64,000 nucleotides of DNA from Tupaia tana. Its lineage: Eukaryota > Chordata > Mammalia > Scandentia > Tupaiidae. A program made the position numbers and the translations under genes. The stretch's first letter is position 1. Every line of letters begins with the position of its first letter. Shown here piece after piece: positions 1-11,999 of the stretch. The stretch lies in NCBI GenBank assembly GCA_026018925.1, contig JAKSZU010000012.1, positions 26,959,814-27,023,813 on the forward strand. The letters are read 5' to 3'. The notes beneath the pieces were generated by a model. That model ran no database searches. It saw nothing but the letters and a program-made list of their open reading frames with translations, and was not told the DNA's origin.

Positions 1-662
1 CCTTCTGGGCAAGATAACAGTGGCTGTGAAAGTTATTCATTGTGGGAGAATAAATTACTTTGAGAAAACTGCATGGCTGAAGAAGGACTGCTCCATCACT
101 GAGAAACTGTCCAGTCCACACACACAAAGTAGATATAGTAATAGTTCTACTCTCTTCCCTAGCACCAACTTCCAGCTGCATTAGTTCACAAATGCAAACA
201 AAGCAGGAATCCAAGAAATTACTTGTTCAAAATAAAGACTTTCTGGGATTCCTCTCGTGAACTTTCCCTCCGTAGCCCCTATAGTTAGATGAAGGCTTTC
301 ATTTTATTTTCCCTTTTAGTTTTTGGCTGAGATACTAACATTTTAGACTCAATTTTAGGTATAAAATAGCTATCTGGGCTTCATTTGGGTATCTTGTGTG
401 TTAAAGCAGAGTTGGAATTAAAAATCCCTAACTAGCTAACATTCTTAATTTACAGAAAAGTGAGCAGCTCAAGGCATTCCTAACAGTATTTTAATTAACA
501 AGACCAGTATGTCTTATCTATTTTCTTTAAATGGATAGAATTTTAAAACTGAAATTCTTGGCACCACAGCGTGACCGAATGTGATAGCAAACCCTGATGT
601 AAACTGACGTGAGGATAACTTATAATCTTTATTTTACTGAAGTTAATATTTATATTTCCTGG

Positions 663-836
663 GGACCAGCAGGTGGCATGGTGGTTAAGGTGCTGGACAG
701 TCCCACATGGCAGACAGTTTGAGTCCTGGACCTGTTTGCTTGCTTTCTCACTTTCCTTCTCTTTCTCTGTTTCTTTCTCTGGTCAAATTAAAATAAATGA
801 ATGAATAAATAAATTAAATAAACAATTATTTTAAAA
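663..836 (+). repeat. tRNA-derived SINE, short subtype
   Basis: The head ggggaccagcaggtggcatg resembles a tRNA A-box region, and gagtcctgg at about 721-729 matches a B-box. A pyrimidine-rich body follows, ending in an AAATAAATGAATG-type tail. The short subtype is about 170 bp and lacks the central CCCAAGATCCC...GGAGAAGGGATT block of the long subtype. Confidence 0.8.
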
Positions 837-934
837 ATATTTATGTTTCCTGCAGAAATATTTATTTTATGATTGCAAATGATTTGCCAAGACTCCAAAA
901 ATATTATTATTTAATATTAAGAACATAATCATGT

Positions 935-1152
935 GGGACCAGCAGATGGCATAATGGTTACAACACTGGACTCCCAAGTAATTGACTGCAGTTTGAATCT
1001 CTGACCTAGTGGCTTTAAATTCATGCCGATGCATGTGCATGTGTGCCCAAGATCTCGAGAGCAGAATGGAGGAGAAGGGACTGTGGTGTGGCCATCCTCC
1101 TGGGGGGAGGGGTGATTTCTCTATAGCAAAAATCTCTCTCTAAAAAAACAAG
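935..1152 (+). repeat. tRNA-derived SINE, long subtype
   Basis: It starts with tgggaccagcagatggcata and contains the CCCAAGATC, GGAGGAGAAGGGA and GTGATTTCTC blocks of the long subtype. It ends in AAAAATCTCTCTCTAAAAAAA. It is moderately diverged. Confidence 0.85.
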
Positions 1153-1392
1153 AACATGGTCATATAATGTTTCTAAAATTTGGAAAATTATTTTTCTAAT
1201 TATTTTACATAATGGGCTATAGACTTCTGTGCTAGAGACTGAATGCATTGAAGGTCATGAATAATGATTACTCCTTCTGCATAGAATATTATGAAAAGTA
1301 CAAAGTGTATTTTAAAGTAGCAGATTGGACTACTGCCCTCTTTCTTATTTTGTATCTAAAATCATTATCTACATCACATTTTTTATTTATTA

Positions 1393-1655
1393 GAGAATAC
1401 ATAGCTCAGTGGTGAAGGTAATTGGATTCCACATGGCTGGCTACAGGGTTTGTGACTATAGAGTTCTAGTCTTTGACCCCATGGTTTGAAACACACATCA
1501 GGTGCATATGTGTGCATGTCCAAAATCCTGAAAGAAGGGAGAAATGGAGGAGAAGGGATTACAGCATGAACATCCCCCATGAGGAGGTGTTTTCTCAGTT
1601 TCCCTATCTCTCTTTCTCTTTGTCTCTCTTTGACAAGCACACATGTCCTTTCAGA
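1393..1655 (+). repeat. Old diverged SINE with purine-rich tail
   Basis: A variant of the same family (atagctcagtggtgaaggta head). The CCAAAATCC and GGAGGAGAAGGGATTACAG blocks are recognisable. It runs directly into a long A/G-rich microsatellite that probably grew from its tail. Confidence 0.7.
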
Positions 1656-1813
1656 AAAAAAGAAGAATGAAAGAAAAAATAAGAAGAAAAGGAAGAGGGA
1701 AAGAAGAAAAAAGAAAGTAAGAAAAAAAGAGAGAAAGAAAGAAGGAAGGAAGGAGAAAGATAAAGAAAAATAAATAAAGAAAGAAGGAAGGGAAAAAAGA
1801 AAAAAGAGAGACA

Positions 1814-1849
<36 letters not shown>

Positions 1850-1922
1850 GAAGGAAGAAAGAAAGAAAGAGAGAGAGAAAGAGAGAAAAAAGAAAGAAGA
1901 AGAAAGAGAAAGAGAAAAATAC
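1655..1922. repeat. Polypurine (GAAA)n-type microsatellite
   Basis: About 265 bp that is almost pure A/G on the + strand, built from GAAA, GGAA and GAGA units. Reading frames on either strand here (Ser/Phe/Leu- or Lys/Arg/Glu-only peptides) are low-complexity artefacts. Confidence 0.9.
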
Positions 1923-3180
1923 AATTCTTCATTGATTAGTACTACAGTAGAATGAGTCTGACATGCAGTGAAGACCTTGGTATATGTGTTAATTTTGGTG
2001 TCAGAAAGTGCTAGCCAGAGAAAAGTTGCACAAATAACAGAGAAAGAGAATTCAGGGGTGACTTCCTCTATGGATGTTTACTAGTACCAGCTCTGGGCCA
2101 TTTCCTTCCATGGAGGAGTAAAATTCAATCCTCTGGGGCTGAAAATCTTGGGCCCAAGAGATACTGAGAAAGAAGTATAAATAGACAGTTTCAGTTTTCC
2201 TGTTTGTGCTTTGGGCATTTCCTTGCTTTTATTTTTTAAATTCTCTTTTTAACCTATTTAATATCTTCAGGATTCTAGGAAACACAAGTAAGTAAACTGA
2301 GTTATGCCCAATGAAGACATGTAGGAAATGAAACTGGAAAAAATTCAGGAAACTGCAAAAGCTGCTCATTCTTCCACATTTTTCTCAGTTCTGACCCATG
2401 GGGTATCAGACTTGGCTTTACCTGGACATGGTCTGCAATTCTAGTATCTTTTTATGTCTTTTTGCTAAATAGAACATCTGCAAAGAAAAAAAGAAATAAT
2501 ATAATGGTCATTTTTTTACATAATGGTCATTTTATATAGTGGTCACTTTTTTCCTTGATACGCAAATTTAAATGTGTATTGATGCAATGAATTTGTATCA
2601 CTGCAGTTTAAAACTAGGCTCCGTGACTAAATAATTATGGTAGTAAAAACTGTGTGTGTGTGTGTGTGTGTGTGTATGCATTTTTCATTAAAAGTAAGTA
2701 TATTCATCAGGTGTTGGAATCGGCACAAATGAAGAAGCTAGAACTCTAAAGAGGTTTTAAGTTGTTTTCCTTGTAACAAAACTGTTACATTGTGATGGAG
2801 CAAGAATAAAATTTTCATTTAAAAACCCATATGGCCATCACTATGCTGAGTTGTCTGCATCTTATAAAAAAGTAAAGTGATGTATTTGGTGGAAAGTTAC
2901 CAACTGATATCCTGTACTTAGCATACGAAAATCATTCTTGGCCCACTCTAAATCAATTTAATTTCAGTTTAGTGCATCATAAACCCAAAGTTCAGGAAGT
3001 TGATCTTGTTCAAAGTAACGACTGGACTGTTTTGGTCTTATGATAATTTTACAAGTTCTCTAGTATGATCTGTTGTTGAAAGAGAAATATATTTGATTTC
3101 TGCAGCTACCATCCTAAAATATTAACTTCAACATTTAATCACATTTTTAATTGATGCTTATTTTTAGGTATTTTAGAAAA
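1923..3180. other. Intergenic, no gene seen
   Basis: AT-rich unique-looking DNA. The only clear structure is a (TG)n run at about 2650-2674. I see no coding exon or recognisable repeat. Confidence 0.5.
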
Positions 3181-3190
3181 AAGGAAACTG

Positions 3191-3448
3191 GGGAACCAGC
3201 AGTTAGCGTAATGGCTATGTCGCTGGACTCCCACGTAGTCAACCGCAGTTCGCGTCTCAGACCCGGTGGCTTAAAAAACTCACGCCAGGCGCGTGTGCGT
3301 GCATGCCCAAGATCCCAAGAGAAGAATGGAGGAGAAGGGATTGCGGTGTGACCATCCCCCCTTGGGGGTGATTTCTCACTTTCTGTCTCTATGTCTCTCT
3401 CTGTCTGTCTGGTGAACGCACGCGCCCTATAGCGGGGGGGAAAAAAAG

Positions 3449-3479
<31 letters not shown>

Positions 3480-3507
3480 CTCCAAAAAAAAAAAAAAAAA
3501 AAGAAAC
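3191..3507 (+). repeat. Young long-subtype SINE with exact TSD
   Basis: A nearly consensus SINE (ggggaaccagcagttagcgt head, CpG-rich body, long A tail at 3441-3505). It is flanked by the 10-bp direct repeat aaggaaactg at 3181-3190 and 3508-3517, which marks target-primed insertion. Confidence 0.95.
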
Positions 3508-4185
3508 AAGGAAACTGAAGTCCAAATAAAGTGACTTTCCCAGGTACAGTATGACTTTGCCAGTATTTAAACCCATTTATGCATGTCCCTAGCACCAGGC
3601 TGTTTCTGTTACTACAGGTCGCCTCTGTGCATATATTCATAATTCAGTAAGAATATGCCATCATTAATATTATAGAATAGTGCTACAAGATGCCCAGGTC
3701 TGTAATTGCAGTGATCACTGATAATAATGCTACAGCGAAAATAAAACAAAAGATCATTAACAAAGTTCAAAGAACACTGCAAAATTCGTTTTCTTTCCCT
3801 TCCACCTTCATTTCCTTTTTTTTCTTTCACTTCAACTCTTCTGTCCCCCAATCCTTATGTCCTCATGAAGCCCCATGTGCTGCAACTCAGGCCTCCCGCC
3901 TGCCTTCTGCTCACATATGTGGCTCTGGCATAGGCCTATGTTGTCAGGAATGTTCCAAAATAAATTAACCTCTTTCTCTCTCTGAAGCATCTAAATCTCT
4001 TTTTTAAAAAGTTTAAACAATGCCAGCTATATGTTAAATGGTTATACAATTGGTTTTTATATAAATAGAGTATATTGACAGGCTTGAATAGCTTAACATT
4101 TTGTAATAATATTTATTATAAGAGAAACTAATGTTTTAAAAAATTGTATATATTTATTATTAACATTTAATAACTATACTTGTTT

Positions 4186-4420
4186 TGAGAGATTTTTGCT
4201 ACAGGGAGCATGTGCTCATAGGAGAGACCAGAGGATAAGTGAGAAACCACCCCCCAGGGGAATGGCTATGCTGCACTTCCTTCTCCTCCATTCTCTCAGG
4301 ATTTTGGCCACACAGGCACATGCACCCATTGTGAATTTCAAGCTGCCAGATCCGGGACTTGAACTGTGGTCAGCCATAAAGGAGTCTAGAACCTTACCAC
4401 TATGCCATCTGCTGGTCTCA
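4186..4420 (-). repeat. Long-subtype SINE, reverse orientation
   Basis: Reads in reverse: gagatttttgctacaggg at the tail end, the CTTCTCCTCCATTCTC block in the middle, and ccatctgctggtctc at the head end. Confidence 0.85.
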
Positions 4421-4421
4421 A

Positions 4422-4640
4422 TCACTATACATCTTTACAGTGTACAACATTGTTTTCCCACGTCAGTCAAGACAAAGACATTACCATATACATTATCATC
4501 AGCAAATGACTTTTCATTTTAATTTTTCTGTCAATTAAACATATTGTTTTTTGTTTTCCTATTCTCCTCCCTCCCTTCCCCTGCTATCCACTCTCTATCC
4601 CCCACCCTTACTTTAATGAACCTCTATCCAAGACACGACA
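4422..4640. repeat. Uncharacterised interspersed repeat, copy 1
   Basis: The stretch from aatcactatacatctttaca to about 4515 recurs inverted at about 7930-8050 and, more diverged, at about 43893-44050. A C/T-rich stretch with CTCCTCCCTCCCTTCCC follows. The layout (short AT-rich motifs, then a pyrimidine block) recalls L1 3'-UTR relics of other mammals. That assignment is inference. Confidence 0.6.
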
Positions 4641-4978
4641 AGGTCAAACTGGCTATGTCAGTATTATATATTCCAAACTGTAACTCATAAAACAGGGTCC
4701 AAACATTTCAATCATATAAAATGCAAAATAGGTATATTTCACAAAATAAAATATGAAAGTAAAGGTAGCAAGACTATACAATGGTTAGTATACTGAACTG
4801 CAATACAATTAAGGGATGATGAGGCTATCATTTCTTAAACATATGTATCACCTCAGAAAACAAGAACGTTAATCAATTTTTACTTGGGAATGAAGACTGG
4901 GGAGGATGGGAGCCAGCCATTTTTCATTTACACATTTTGTGTCTACGTCTATACTCATGCTGATATTTATAAGTATTT

Positions 4979-5059
4979 ATTGGGCTGTCAGAAGTCATGA
5001 CACATTTTTGCATAGAAAAACATAGAAAAATACGTCTTGACTTTTCCAATGACCCAGTA
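4979..5059. mobile_element. Mariner-type MITE, copy 1
   Basis: About 80 bp starting TTATTGGGCTGTCAGAAGTC and ending GACTTTTCCAATGACCCAGTA, so the ends form imperfect terminal inverted repeats. It has no coding capacity. It belongs to the same family as the near-perfect copy at 21597-21680. Confidence 0.8.
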
Positions 5060-5651
5060 GATATAAGTATATATTGCTTACCCTAGTTTTGCATCACCTA
5101 GCTTGGCCTTTCACTTAACATTGTTCCTACTTTTATTCACATTTCTATAGAAATAATCAGTGCATTGCCCTGCTCTCTTTTATTATAGGACAATGCAATT
5201 ATGCTTTCTAATATGAAAATATTAAGTTATTTGATGCTGTGGTAGTACTTGAAAAAACAATATCTGTTTAGTAATTTTCTGTTAATGACCCATTCAGCAT
5301 AGAATAAAATAATTTATCTTCACCACATAGTAGGCATGCATTTAAGAACTTAGCTCAGTTTAGCATTGCTAATTGTTTTCAATGTCTTATAGAATGGGTT
5401 GATTGTCAGATAAGGATCAATTTAACTGACCTGAGTGTCCTCAATGGCTAGCACAGGGCATGGCATCAAATTAGTGGTCAATCAACATGGAAGAAGACAT
5501 CTGTGCTTATGTTGCTCAAAATCTGTTTTATTAAACTTAATTTTCTCCATCTTCTGCAAACAGTACAACTCAAGTTCATATATATCTGTTTTCCTCAGGG
5601 ATTTGAAAAGTAAAAATTTGATCCTGTATTTTTGTGTCAAATTTTATCTTG

Positions 5652-5752
5652 ATAGACAGCATTGAATAGTGGTTAAGGTCAGAACTCAAATTTACCCTGC
5701 CTGACATTGAATCCAGTGGCAGTTAGTATAAGAGGTTGAAAATCTGGGTAGC

Positions 5753-5791
<39 letters not shown>

Positions 5792-5897
5792 TTGTCTTTA
5801 TCTCTAGGCATAATAGTATCCATGCCACGGGTTATTGTCAAAAGTCTTTTCAACAGGCTATTGTGAAGATTTATGACCCATACTACACAGTTATTAA
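5652..5897 (+). repeat. MIR SINE relic with (ATT)n expansion
   Basis: GAATAGTGGTTAAGGTCAGA, then TTGAATCCAGTGGCAGTTAG, then CTATTGTGAAGATTTATGA with the expected spacing match the MIR core layout. A (ATT)n run at about 5755-5791 has expanded inside it. Confidence 0.65.
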
Positions 5898-6103
5898 ATA
5901 ATAACTATTACTTTTTTCAGGAAACAAGACTTAATTCTTAGATAAGAGGGATACAATGTTAGTCTAGCTAATTCATCTTGCTCTCTTTTGACACAGATGA
6001 AAATATTGGGGGACAAATCTGAGCAGAACTTATTGAGCCTAAGGTGGTGCTCCTCAACTTGGAGATCTTTTATTAAGATGCTAGACTGGAATACACAACA
6101 CAG

Positions 6104-7063
6104 ATGGCTTCCTCCTACAATCACACCAGTCCCCAGGATGTGTGGTATTTCCTGATCGGAATCCCAGGACTGGAAGGTTTACACTCCTGGATCTCCATTC
6201 CTATCTGTTCTATGTACATTGTGGCCGTCGTGGGCAACATCTTCCTGATCTTCCTGATCATGACTGAGCACAGTCTCCACGAGCCCATGTATCTCTTCCT
6301 TTCCATGCTGGCCTTAGCGGACATCCTGCTCTCGACAGCCACAGCCCCCAAAATGCTAGCTATCTTCTGGTTCCACTCCACAAGTATATCCTTTGGTAGT
6401 TGCGTGTCCCAGATGTTCTTCATACATTTTATCTTTGTGGCAGAATCTGCTATTCTCCTGGCCATGTCCTTTGACCGCTATGTGGCCATTTGTTACCCAC
6501 TGAGATACACCACAATCCTGACCTCCTCAGTCATTGGGAAGATTGGCATAGCTGCTGTGGTCAGAAGCTTTTTCATCTGCTGCCCATTCATCTTCCTGGT
6601 ATATCGACTTAGGTATTGCGGGAGAAACATCATTCCCCATTCCTACTGTGAGCACATGGGTATTGCCAGATTGGCATGTGACAATATCAGTGTCAACATC
6701 ATCTATGGCCTAACGGTGGCCCTTCTTTCCACAGGGCTGGATATAGTGTTCATCATTATGTCCTACACCATGCTCCTCCGCACAGTGTTTCAGATTCCTT
6801 CCTGGGCTGCTAGATTCAAGGCCCTGAACACGTGCGGTTCCCACATCTGTGTCATCCTTTTGTTCTATACCCCAGCGTTCTTTTCTTTTTTTGCCCATCG
6901 CTTTGGAGGTAAAACCATCCCCCGCCACATCCACATCTTAGTGGCCAACCTCTATGTGGTGGTTCCCCCTATGCTCAACCCCATCATTTATGGGGTCAAG
7001 ACCAAACAAATTCAAGATCGAGTGATTGTGTTTTTCTCTTCCATCAATAAAAATAAACACTAG
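6104..7063 (+). CDS. Class I olfactory receptor, OR52 family
   Basis: Odorant-sensing seven-transmembrane G-protein coupled receptor, 319 residues in one exon, the usual length. Visible in order: an N-glycosylation site NHT at 6-8, the class I GIPGLE motif at 19-24, GN at 44-45, LHEPMY at 58-63, Cys100, MSFDRYVAIC at 121-130 (IL2 motif), SYCEHMG at 180-186 (Cys182), KALNTCGSHICVI at 239-251 and LNPIIYG at 291-297. SYCEHMG marks OR52 rather than OR51. The C-terminal half recalls human OR52B members. Its place upstream of OR52A1 would also fit OR52Z1, so I give no symbol. The ATG at 6104 puts the motifs at standard positions. An AG at 6102-6103 could be a splice acceptor but has a poor pyrimidine tract. 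A signalling role in olfactory neurons through Golf is family knowledge. Confidence 0.95.
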   Translation: MASSYNHTSPQDVWYFLIGIPGLEGLHSWISIPICSMYIVAVVGNIFLIFLIMTEHSLHEPMYLFLSMLALADILLSTATAPKMLAIFWFHSTSISFGSCVSQMFFIHFIFVAESAILLAMSFDRYVAICYPLRYTTILTSSVIGKIGIAAVVRSFFICCPFIFLVYRLRYCGRNIIPHSYCEHMGIARLACDNISVNIIYGLTVALLSTGLDIVFIIMSYTMLLRTVFQIPSWAARFKALNTCGSHICVILLFYTPAFFSFFAHRFGGKTIPRHIHILVANLYVVVPPMLNPIIYGVKTKQIQDRVIVFFSSINKNKH

Positions 7064-7925
7064 TACTAAATATTATTTCTAAATGAAATGCATACACACA
7101 CATTCTCTCTTAAAATCTGTTTCAGTGAGGAATCAAAATAAATTAAATCTACAAAATCCCTGAAATACTCTTATGAGATTGTTTTTTTCCCCAAAGTTTC
7201 TAAAGCATGTTTCTAAAGCACTCAAATATTTTGAAAAACTTCTTTAAAAATGTATATATTGGTGATTCTAGCAGACATCTTATTTTCATATGGTTCTCCA
7301 CCTAACTTAAAGATACATAAATATGACTGGGAAGAAAAGTGTATTTTAAGGTTTAATCCAGATCAACTTTTTCCTGTATAGAGCTAGGAGAAGAGTAATG
7401 AGTTACTGAGTTCATTTACAGTCAGTCTGAAATTCTGTTAAAATGTAAAACTCTTCCACTGCCATCTATAAATGCTATAACATGAAGCCACCATATAGTA
7501 GGTTTTTTTTTTTGTCATCACCTGTTTCTTAAACTAAAACATTATGTCTAAAATAATATATTTTCTAGTTCACTGATATCTCACAAAGTCTATTTCATGA
7601 AACAGGTTCTTAAAATATATGCATTAAATGAATAGACAATGCTGAGACAAAAAACTAATAAAAACATTAAATTAATCCACATGGATGGCTTGAAAATTAA
7701 TATTTTTTCCTATATATTGATGATTTTAAGTCCAATCAATAGGATTTTTAAGCCCAGTCATCATAAAACAGCCTAGCATTAACAGAAGTATCAATGAAGT
7801 AATGAATAGTTAAATTCTATATCTAGATAATAATTTTTTTTTTAATTTAAGAAACAGGAGAATTTAGTAGGATTTTTCAAAAAAACCCTTAGTTTTTGAC
7901 CAGGGAAACAAACGATATGTTTAAC
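7064..7925. other. Intergenic, no gene seen
   Basis: AT-rich DNA downstream of the OR52 exon. AATAAA-like hexamers occur just after the stop (for example at about 7137), but a poly(A) site cannot be fixed from sequence alone. Confidence 0.5.
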
Positions 7926-7929
7926 TAAC

Positions 7930-8052
7930 ACAAAAATGAAAAATTACTTGCTGATGATAATATGTATGGTAATGTCTTTGTCTTGACTGATATGCACTGT
8001 ATTTGTGCTGGGAAAAGCTATACTCACTATAAAGATGTATAGTGATTGAATG
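7930..8052. repeat. Uncharacterised interspersed repeat, copy 2 (inverted)
   Basis: Read on the - strand it matches 4422-4515 closely: atacatctttatagtg, then gtcaagacaaagacattacc, then attatcatcagcaa. It is followed by a (TA)n run. Confidence 0.65.
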
Positions 8053-8069
8053 TTAATTATATATGTGTA

Positions 8070-8110
<41 letters not shown>

Positions 8111-8112
8111 GT
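8053..8112. repeat. (TA)n microsatellite
   Basis: Alternating T and A with a few G and C interruptions, at the 3' side of the inverted repeat copy. Confidence 0.9.
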
Positions 8113-8327
8113 AAATAAATTTCTCAATCACAATAACACTATAAGGTTGTTTATATTTAAATTCAGGTAGTAATATCTGCATGTTCTAGGTGAGGGACCT
8201 GCAAGTCAGAGAGGTACATTTTGCAAGTTCTCATGGAAAATATCATGCTTGGATGGAGATGTAGGTCTGTACATTTTATTTATTTATTTACTTTTTGGTC
8301 TGCACATTTTAAATATGAAATATTCAG

Positions 8328-8595
8328 GGTCAGCTAGTGCATGGTGGTTGAGGCAGCTGAATTCCACATGATCAACTGTGTAGTTAGAGTATTGGACCCA
8401 AGGGTTTGAGAAACACACCAAATGCGTGCCCAAAATCCCCAGAAGTGAAATGTAGGAGAAGGGATTGCCACATGACCAGACTGCAGGGAGGGCACTTTCA
8501 CTTCCCCTGTCTGTCTGTCTGTCTCTTGTGAGCACATGCACCTTACAGCAACAATTATATAAATAAATAAACAAATAAATAAATAAATAAATACC
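8328..8595 (+). repeat. Old diverged SINE
   Basis: Head agggtcagctagtgcatggt, then a CAAAATCCCC block, GGAGAAGGGATTGCCA, a CTGTCTGTCTGTC tract and a long (AAAT)n tail. Confidence 0.75.
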
Positions 8596-8913
8596 AATAT
8601 ACATAACCATGAAACAATACAGTTTCAATGACATAACTGGAAGTTCTAGACATAGGCTAGTTCCAAACAAGCAGGTTACACTGCCAGGTTCCATCAGTTC
8701 TTCCACCCCACCTAACAGTACCTCCTCTTCAGGTCAAATGGAAAGCCTTTCTCAAAATCTTATTAACTTTGACATTCCATTCCATTTCTCTTTTAAATCA
8801 TCAGTTGTTATCTATTATTGTCATTCTATCTACATGTATAAGCAAATCTTAATGTAAGAGCTTCTTTTGAGTGACTAATTTTTGTAGTGTATATTTCTTG
8901 TTTTCTACTATGC

Positions 8914-8952
8914 ATGCATGCGCGCGCGCGTGTGTGTGTGTGTGTGTGTGTG
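8914..8952. repeat. (CG)n(TG)n microsatellite
   Basis: GCATGCATGCGCGCGCGCG followed by (TG)n: an alternating purine-pyrimidine tract. Confidence 0.9.
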
Positions 8953-9079
8953 AAACTGTACAAACCCTATAAACACAAAGGCTTTTCTTGTTTGTTTGGG
9001 TCAGAAATAAAGAAAGGTACATTTGAGCTGGAAATACACATTAAAAAAATAGAGGAGGTAATCAAAGCATGAATAGAAA

Positions 9080-9287
9080 ACAGCCCTGTAGCACCGTGAT
9101 TAGGGAAGACAAATCCCACAGGACCAACAGTGGCTTGAAAAATGTGCCAGGCTTGAGCACGTGTGTACCCAGAGTCCTGGCAGGATGAGGAAATGGAGGA
9201 AAAAATTTATAGTGTGGCTGTGTCCCATTGAAGGTTCTCTTTCTCTATTTTCAGTGAGTACATAGGCCCTTTGGCAATAAAAAAAGT
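9080..9287 (+). repeat. Old degenerate SINE
   Basis: Weak head (gccctgtagcaccgtgatta), a GGCTTGAAAAATGTGCC middle block and a GAGTACATAGGCCC tail block followed by A-rich sequence. Confidence 0.6.
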
Positions 9288-9583
9288 AGAATATTAGACT
9301 GTTCTCAGTGGAAATAAAGCAAGGATCAAGCAAGGACAAGAGCAGAATTGTTTTTGGCCTCCAACTTACTGTTTATGAAAGAAATATTCCATTTGTTCCT
9401 AAGAGTTCTCTAAAATTAAGCTCCCAAGGTTAGCAAAGTGGATACAAGAGTTTTTGCATATGATGATAAGAATTTAGGGAAATGGACTCCCAAGACAGTC
9501 ACATTATATCCTGGATATAACAATTTTTAACAACTAATCAGCTAAACTGCTAGAAGACAAGTTTAGAATTTATGATGGTCATT

Positions 9584-9859
9584 GTTTTTTCTTTTTTTTT
9601 TTTTTTGGAGAAGTTTTTTTTGCTATAGGGCACGTGCGCTCGCCAGACAGACAGAGAGAGACAGAGAGACAGAAAGCGAGAAATCACCCTCTGGGGGGAT
9701 GGCCAGGCCGCAATCCCTTCTCCTCCATTCTCCTCTCGGGATCTTGGTCATGCACGCACACGCACCCGGCAAGAGATTAAGCCAGCAGGTCCGGGATTCG
9801 AACCACGGTCGACTACATGGGAGTCCAGTGACATAGCCATTACGCTAACTGCTGGTCCC
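9584..9859 (-). repeat. Young long-subtype SINE with exact TSD
   Basis: Reverse-oriented SINE with intact CpG-rich blocks. The 12-bp duplication atgatggtcatt lies at 9572-9583 and 9860-9871. Confidence 0.95.
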
Positions 9860-9871
9860 ATGATGGTCATT

Positions 9872-10464
9872 ATCTTACTTCGCTGGTAAAATCTTTCCTG
9901 ATCATATCTCTCACCTAGACTCTGACAGCCCACATCTCACATATTTGCCCTATAATTAGACCACTCTTTGAAATAGAGAGAAACTGTATTTTGGTGAATG
10001 TAGAGTGCTTTTCTATAGGTGTTCAAAAATTTTGAGCTTCAAGAACAATGATTTGTATGGTATTGTATAGAAATAAGGAAGAAAATAGCAGAAGTTGAGG
10101 AAAGGAATTATTCAAAACCACTCAGGATATTTATATTATACACAATATAGCATAAAAGGCATTAAGATGATAGTTTCCTTGGCAGGTTGATCAGTAGGCT
10201 CAAATTTCAGCATTACTTATTACACATTTTGTCAAATAATGTTTTAAGATTACCAATGACCTTCTCAGTGTCAGGAGGACACATGGATGCAAAATCCTAG
10301 ATATTCATGGCAAAATAAAGCTATGGTCATTTTGGCTTTATGGAGAAGAGGTGATAATTTTGTTTTAGTTAAAGTTATGGAACTAAGACATAGCATGGTT
10401 ATCCAGAAAATAGGCCTACGTGATGTTGAACTTCAGGCAAACCAAATCATAGTGATATCTTCTT
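9872..10464. other. Intergenic, no gene seen
   Basis: No coding exon and no repeat I can name. Confidence 0.5.
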
Positions 10465-10466
10465 TT

Positions 10467-10640
10467 TAAGATTTATTTATTTTTAATTTTCTTTATTTTC
10501 ATTATTCTTCAATTTTGACCAGAGGGAGACAAACAGAGAGAAAAGGAGAGTGTGAAAGCAAGTTGCCAGGTTTGGGACTTGAACCATAGTCAGTTATGTG
10601 GAAGTCCAGAGTCTCAAACACCATGCCACCTGCTGGCCCC
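10467..10640 (-). repeat. Short-subtype SINE
   Basis: TTTATTTATTTTTAATTTTC tail complement, TTTTGACCAGAGGGAG, then CTTGAACCATAGTCAG and CCACCTGCTGGCCCC at the head. Confidence 0.8.
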
Positions 10641-11164
10641 TCATCATATCTTGATATTGTGATAGTTCGTCAATTGAGTTGTCCAAGCAGATTTCTAGAT
10701 GGCCATCTCATTAATATATGTTTTCATTGATTTACTCGATAAACAATTCTTAAACAACATCTCTCTAGCAGATGAATTTTTTGCTGTTGTGGTTACAGAG
10801 GTGAACAAGAAATGTTCTTTGATTTCAGGTCTAATAACAACACACATATATGGAGATAAACACATTAAGGGTTTTTCATTTTTTGAAATGAGTATATACA
10901 TCTGAGCGAAGAACTAATGGATGAATGTCAGAGTTTCTTATTTTTAAAGAAAGAGAGAGTTTCTGTATAAAGCAAGAGAAAAAGTTTTTATCCAGAGACA
11001 TATAATCAGATGAGAAACAACATTCTATGCAGATAGAACTTGGTAAAGGTATAAATAAAGTTTAGAAGCCAAGTAGTTGATAGTCTCACAAATGACTGCT
11101 CTTTGGGGTAGGTAAAAATATATATTATGGTAAAATTGTCAAAATAAAAAGGACCAAAGTTCGT

Positions 11165-11425
11165 TTCTTTTTTCTTTTGAATGTCACAGGATGTATGTGC
11201 TCACCAAAGAGAGAGAGAGAAAGAGAGCAAGAGAATGCACTCCATGTGGCATTGTCATGTTGCAATTTTTTTTCCTCCATTATTCCTTCACATCAGGACT
11301 TTGGGCAATGCTCACATGTGTGCCCAGTGTGTTTTTCAAGATGCTGGGACCAGAATTAAAACTGCACTGGCCATGCGGGATCTAGTCTCAATCTACACTT
11401 AATCAGCACATTACAGGGCTAGCCT
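11165..11425 (-). repeat. Old long-subtype SINE
   Basis: GTATGTGCTCACCAAAGAGA, a CATGTTGCAATTTTT block and the degenerate head TTACAGGGCTAGCC. Confidence 0.65.
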
Positions 11426-11429
11426 ACAA

Positions 11430-11999
11430 GCCATATTTGAAGGGTCTATACATAATATTATCAAGGTCTAAATTTCGTTTACTAATTATGTGGAGCCATT
11501 AATAATTTTAAGAAAATACAAAATACGATTCAGTATGCATTAAAACTGTGAATAAGAACAAAATAAAATGAAATAAAACTAAGAACACTAAGAATATTAT
11601 TTGAGAAGCCATATATTAACAAATAGTTAAGTTAAACATTAATGCCAGGAGTCCGTGTATGCTATGAAAGATATCTCCTAGACCTTTCAAGACCTGGACA
11701 ATTGCCTTGGTTTATAATATATACCATTTCACTTTAATTTCATCAAGGCTTTATATTTAGAGGTTAAAAAGAACCTCTGAAGAAAAATCAAAATCAGAAA
11801 GTTTTGGTATGAGAAAGCTTTGCCTGTCACACTAAGTGTGTGATATTGATATCCTATTTAACTATTGGTTTTTGGTAATTAAAACTAAATTATATTTGTA
11901 CTTTACTCATTGTTTTGGTAACCAAATTAAATATGTCATACAATGTACTCAGCATTTAATAAATGTTAATTGTATTTGTTTTCTATGAGAGTAATTTAA

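Noticed and set aside
1383-1932. Several open frames of 65-143 codons on both strands
   Set aside because: They are read through a SINE and the polypurine tract; the peptides are Ser/Phe/Leu or Lys/Arg/Glu runs.
3191-3270. Possible tRNA gene (A- and B-box-like motifs)
   Set aside because: It is the tRNA-derived head of a SINE with an A tail and target duplication; the same holds for all similar hits.
6121-6465. 114-codon open frame on the - strand opposite the OR52 gene (similar ones opposite the OR exons at 16687-16953, 34996-35253, 45803-45985 and 53151-53420)
   Set aside because: Antisense shadows of conserved OR coding sequence, with no family resemblance of their own.
8053-8112. Regularly spaced short repeats as a CRISPR-like array
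   Set aside because: A plain (TA)n microsatellite in a mammalian genome; no repeat-spacer structure anywhere in the window.
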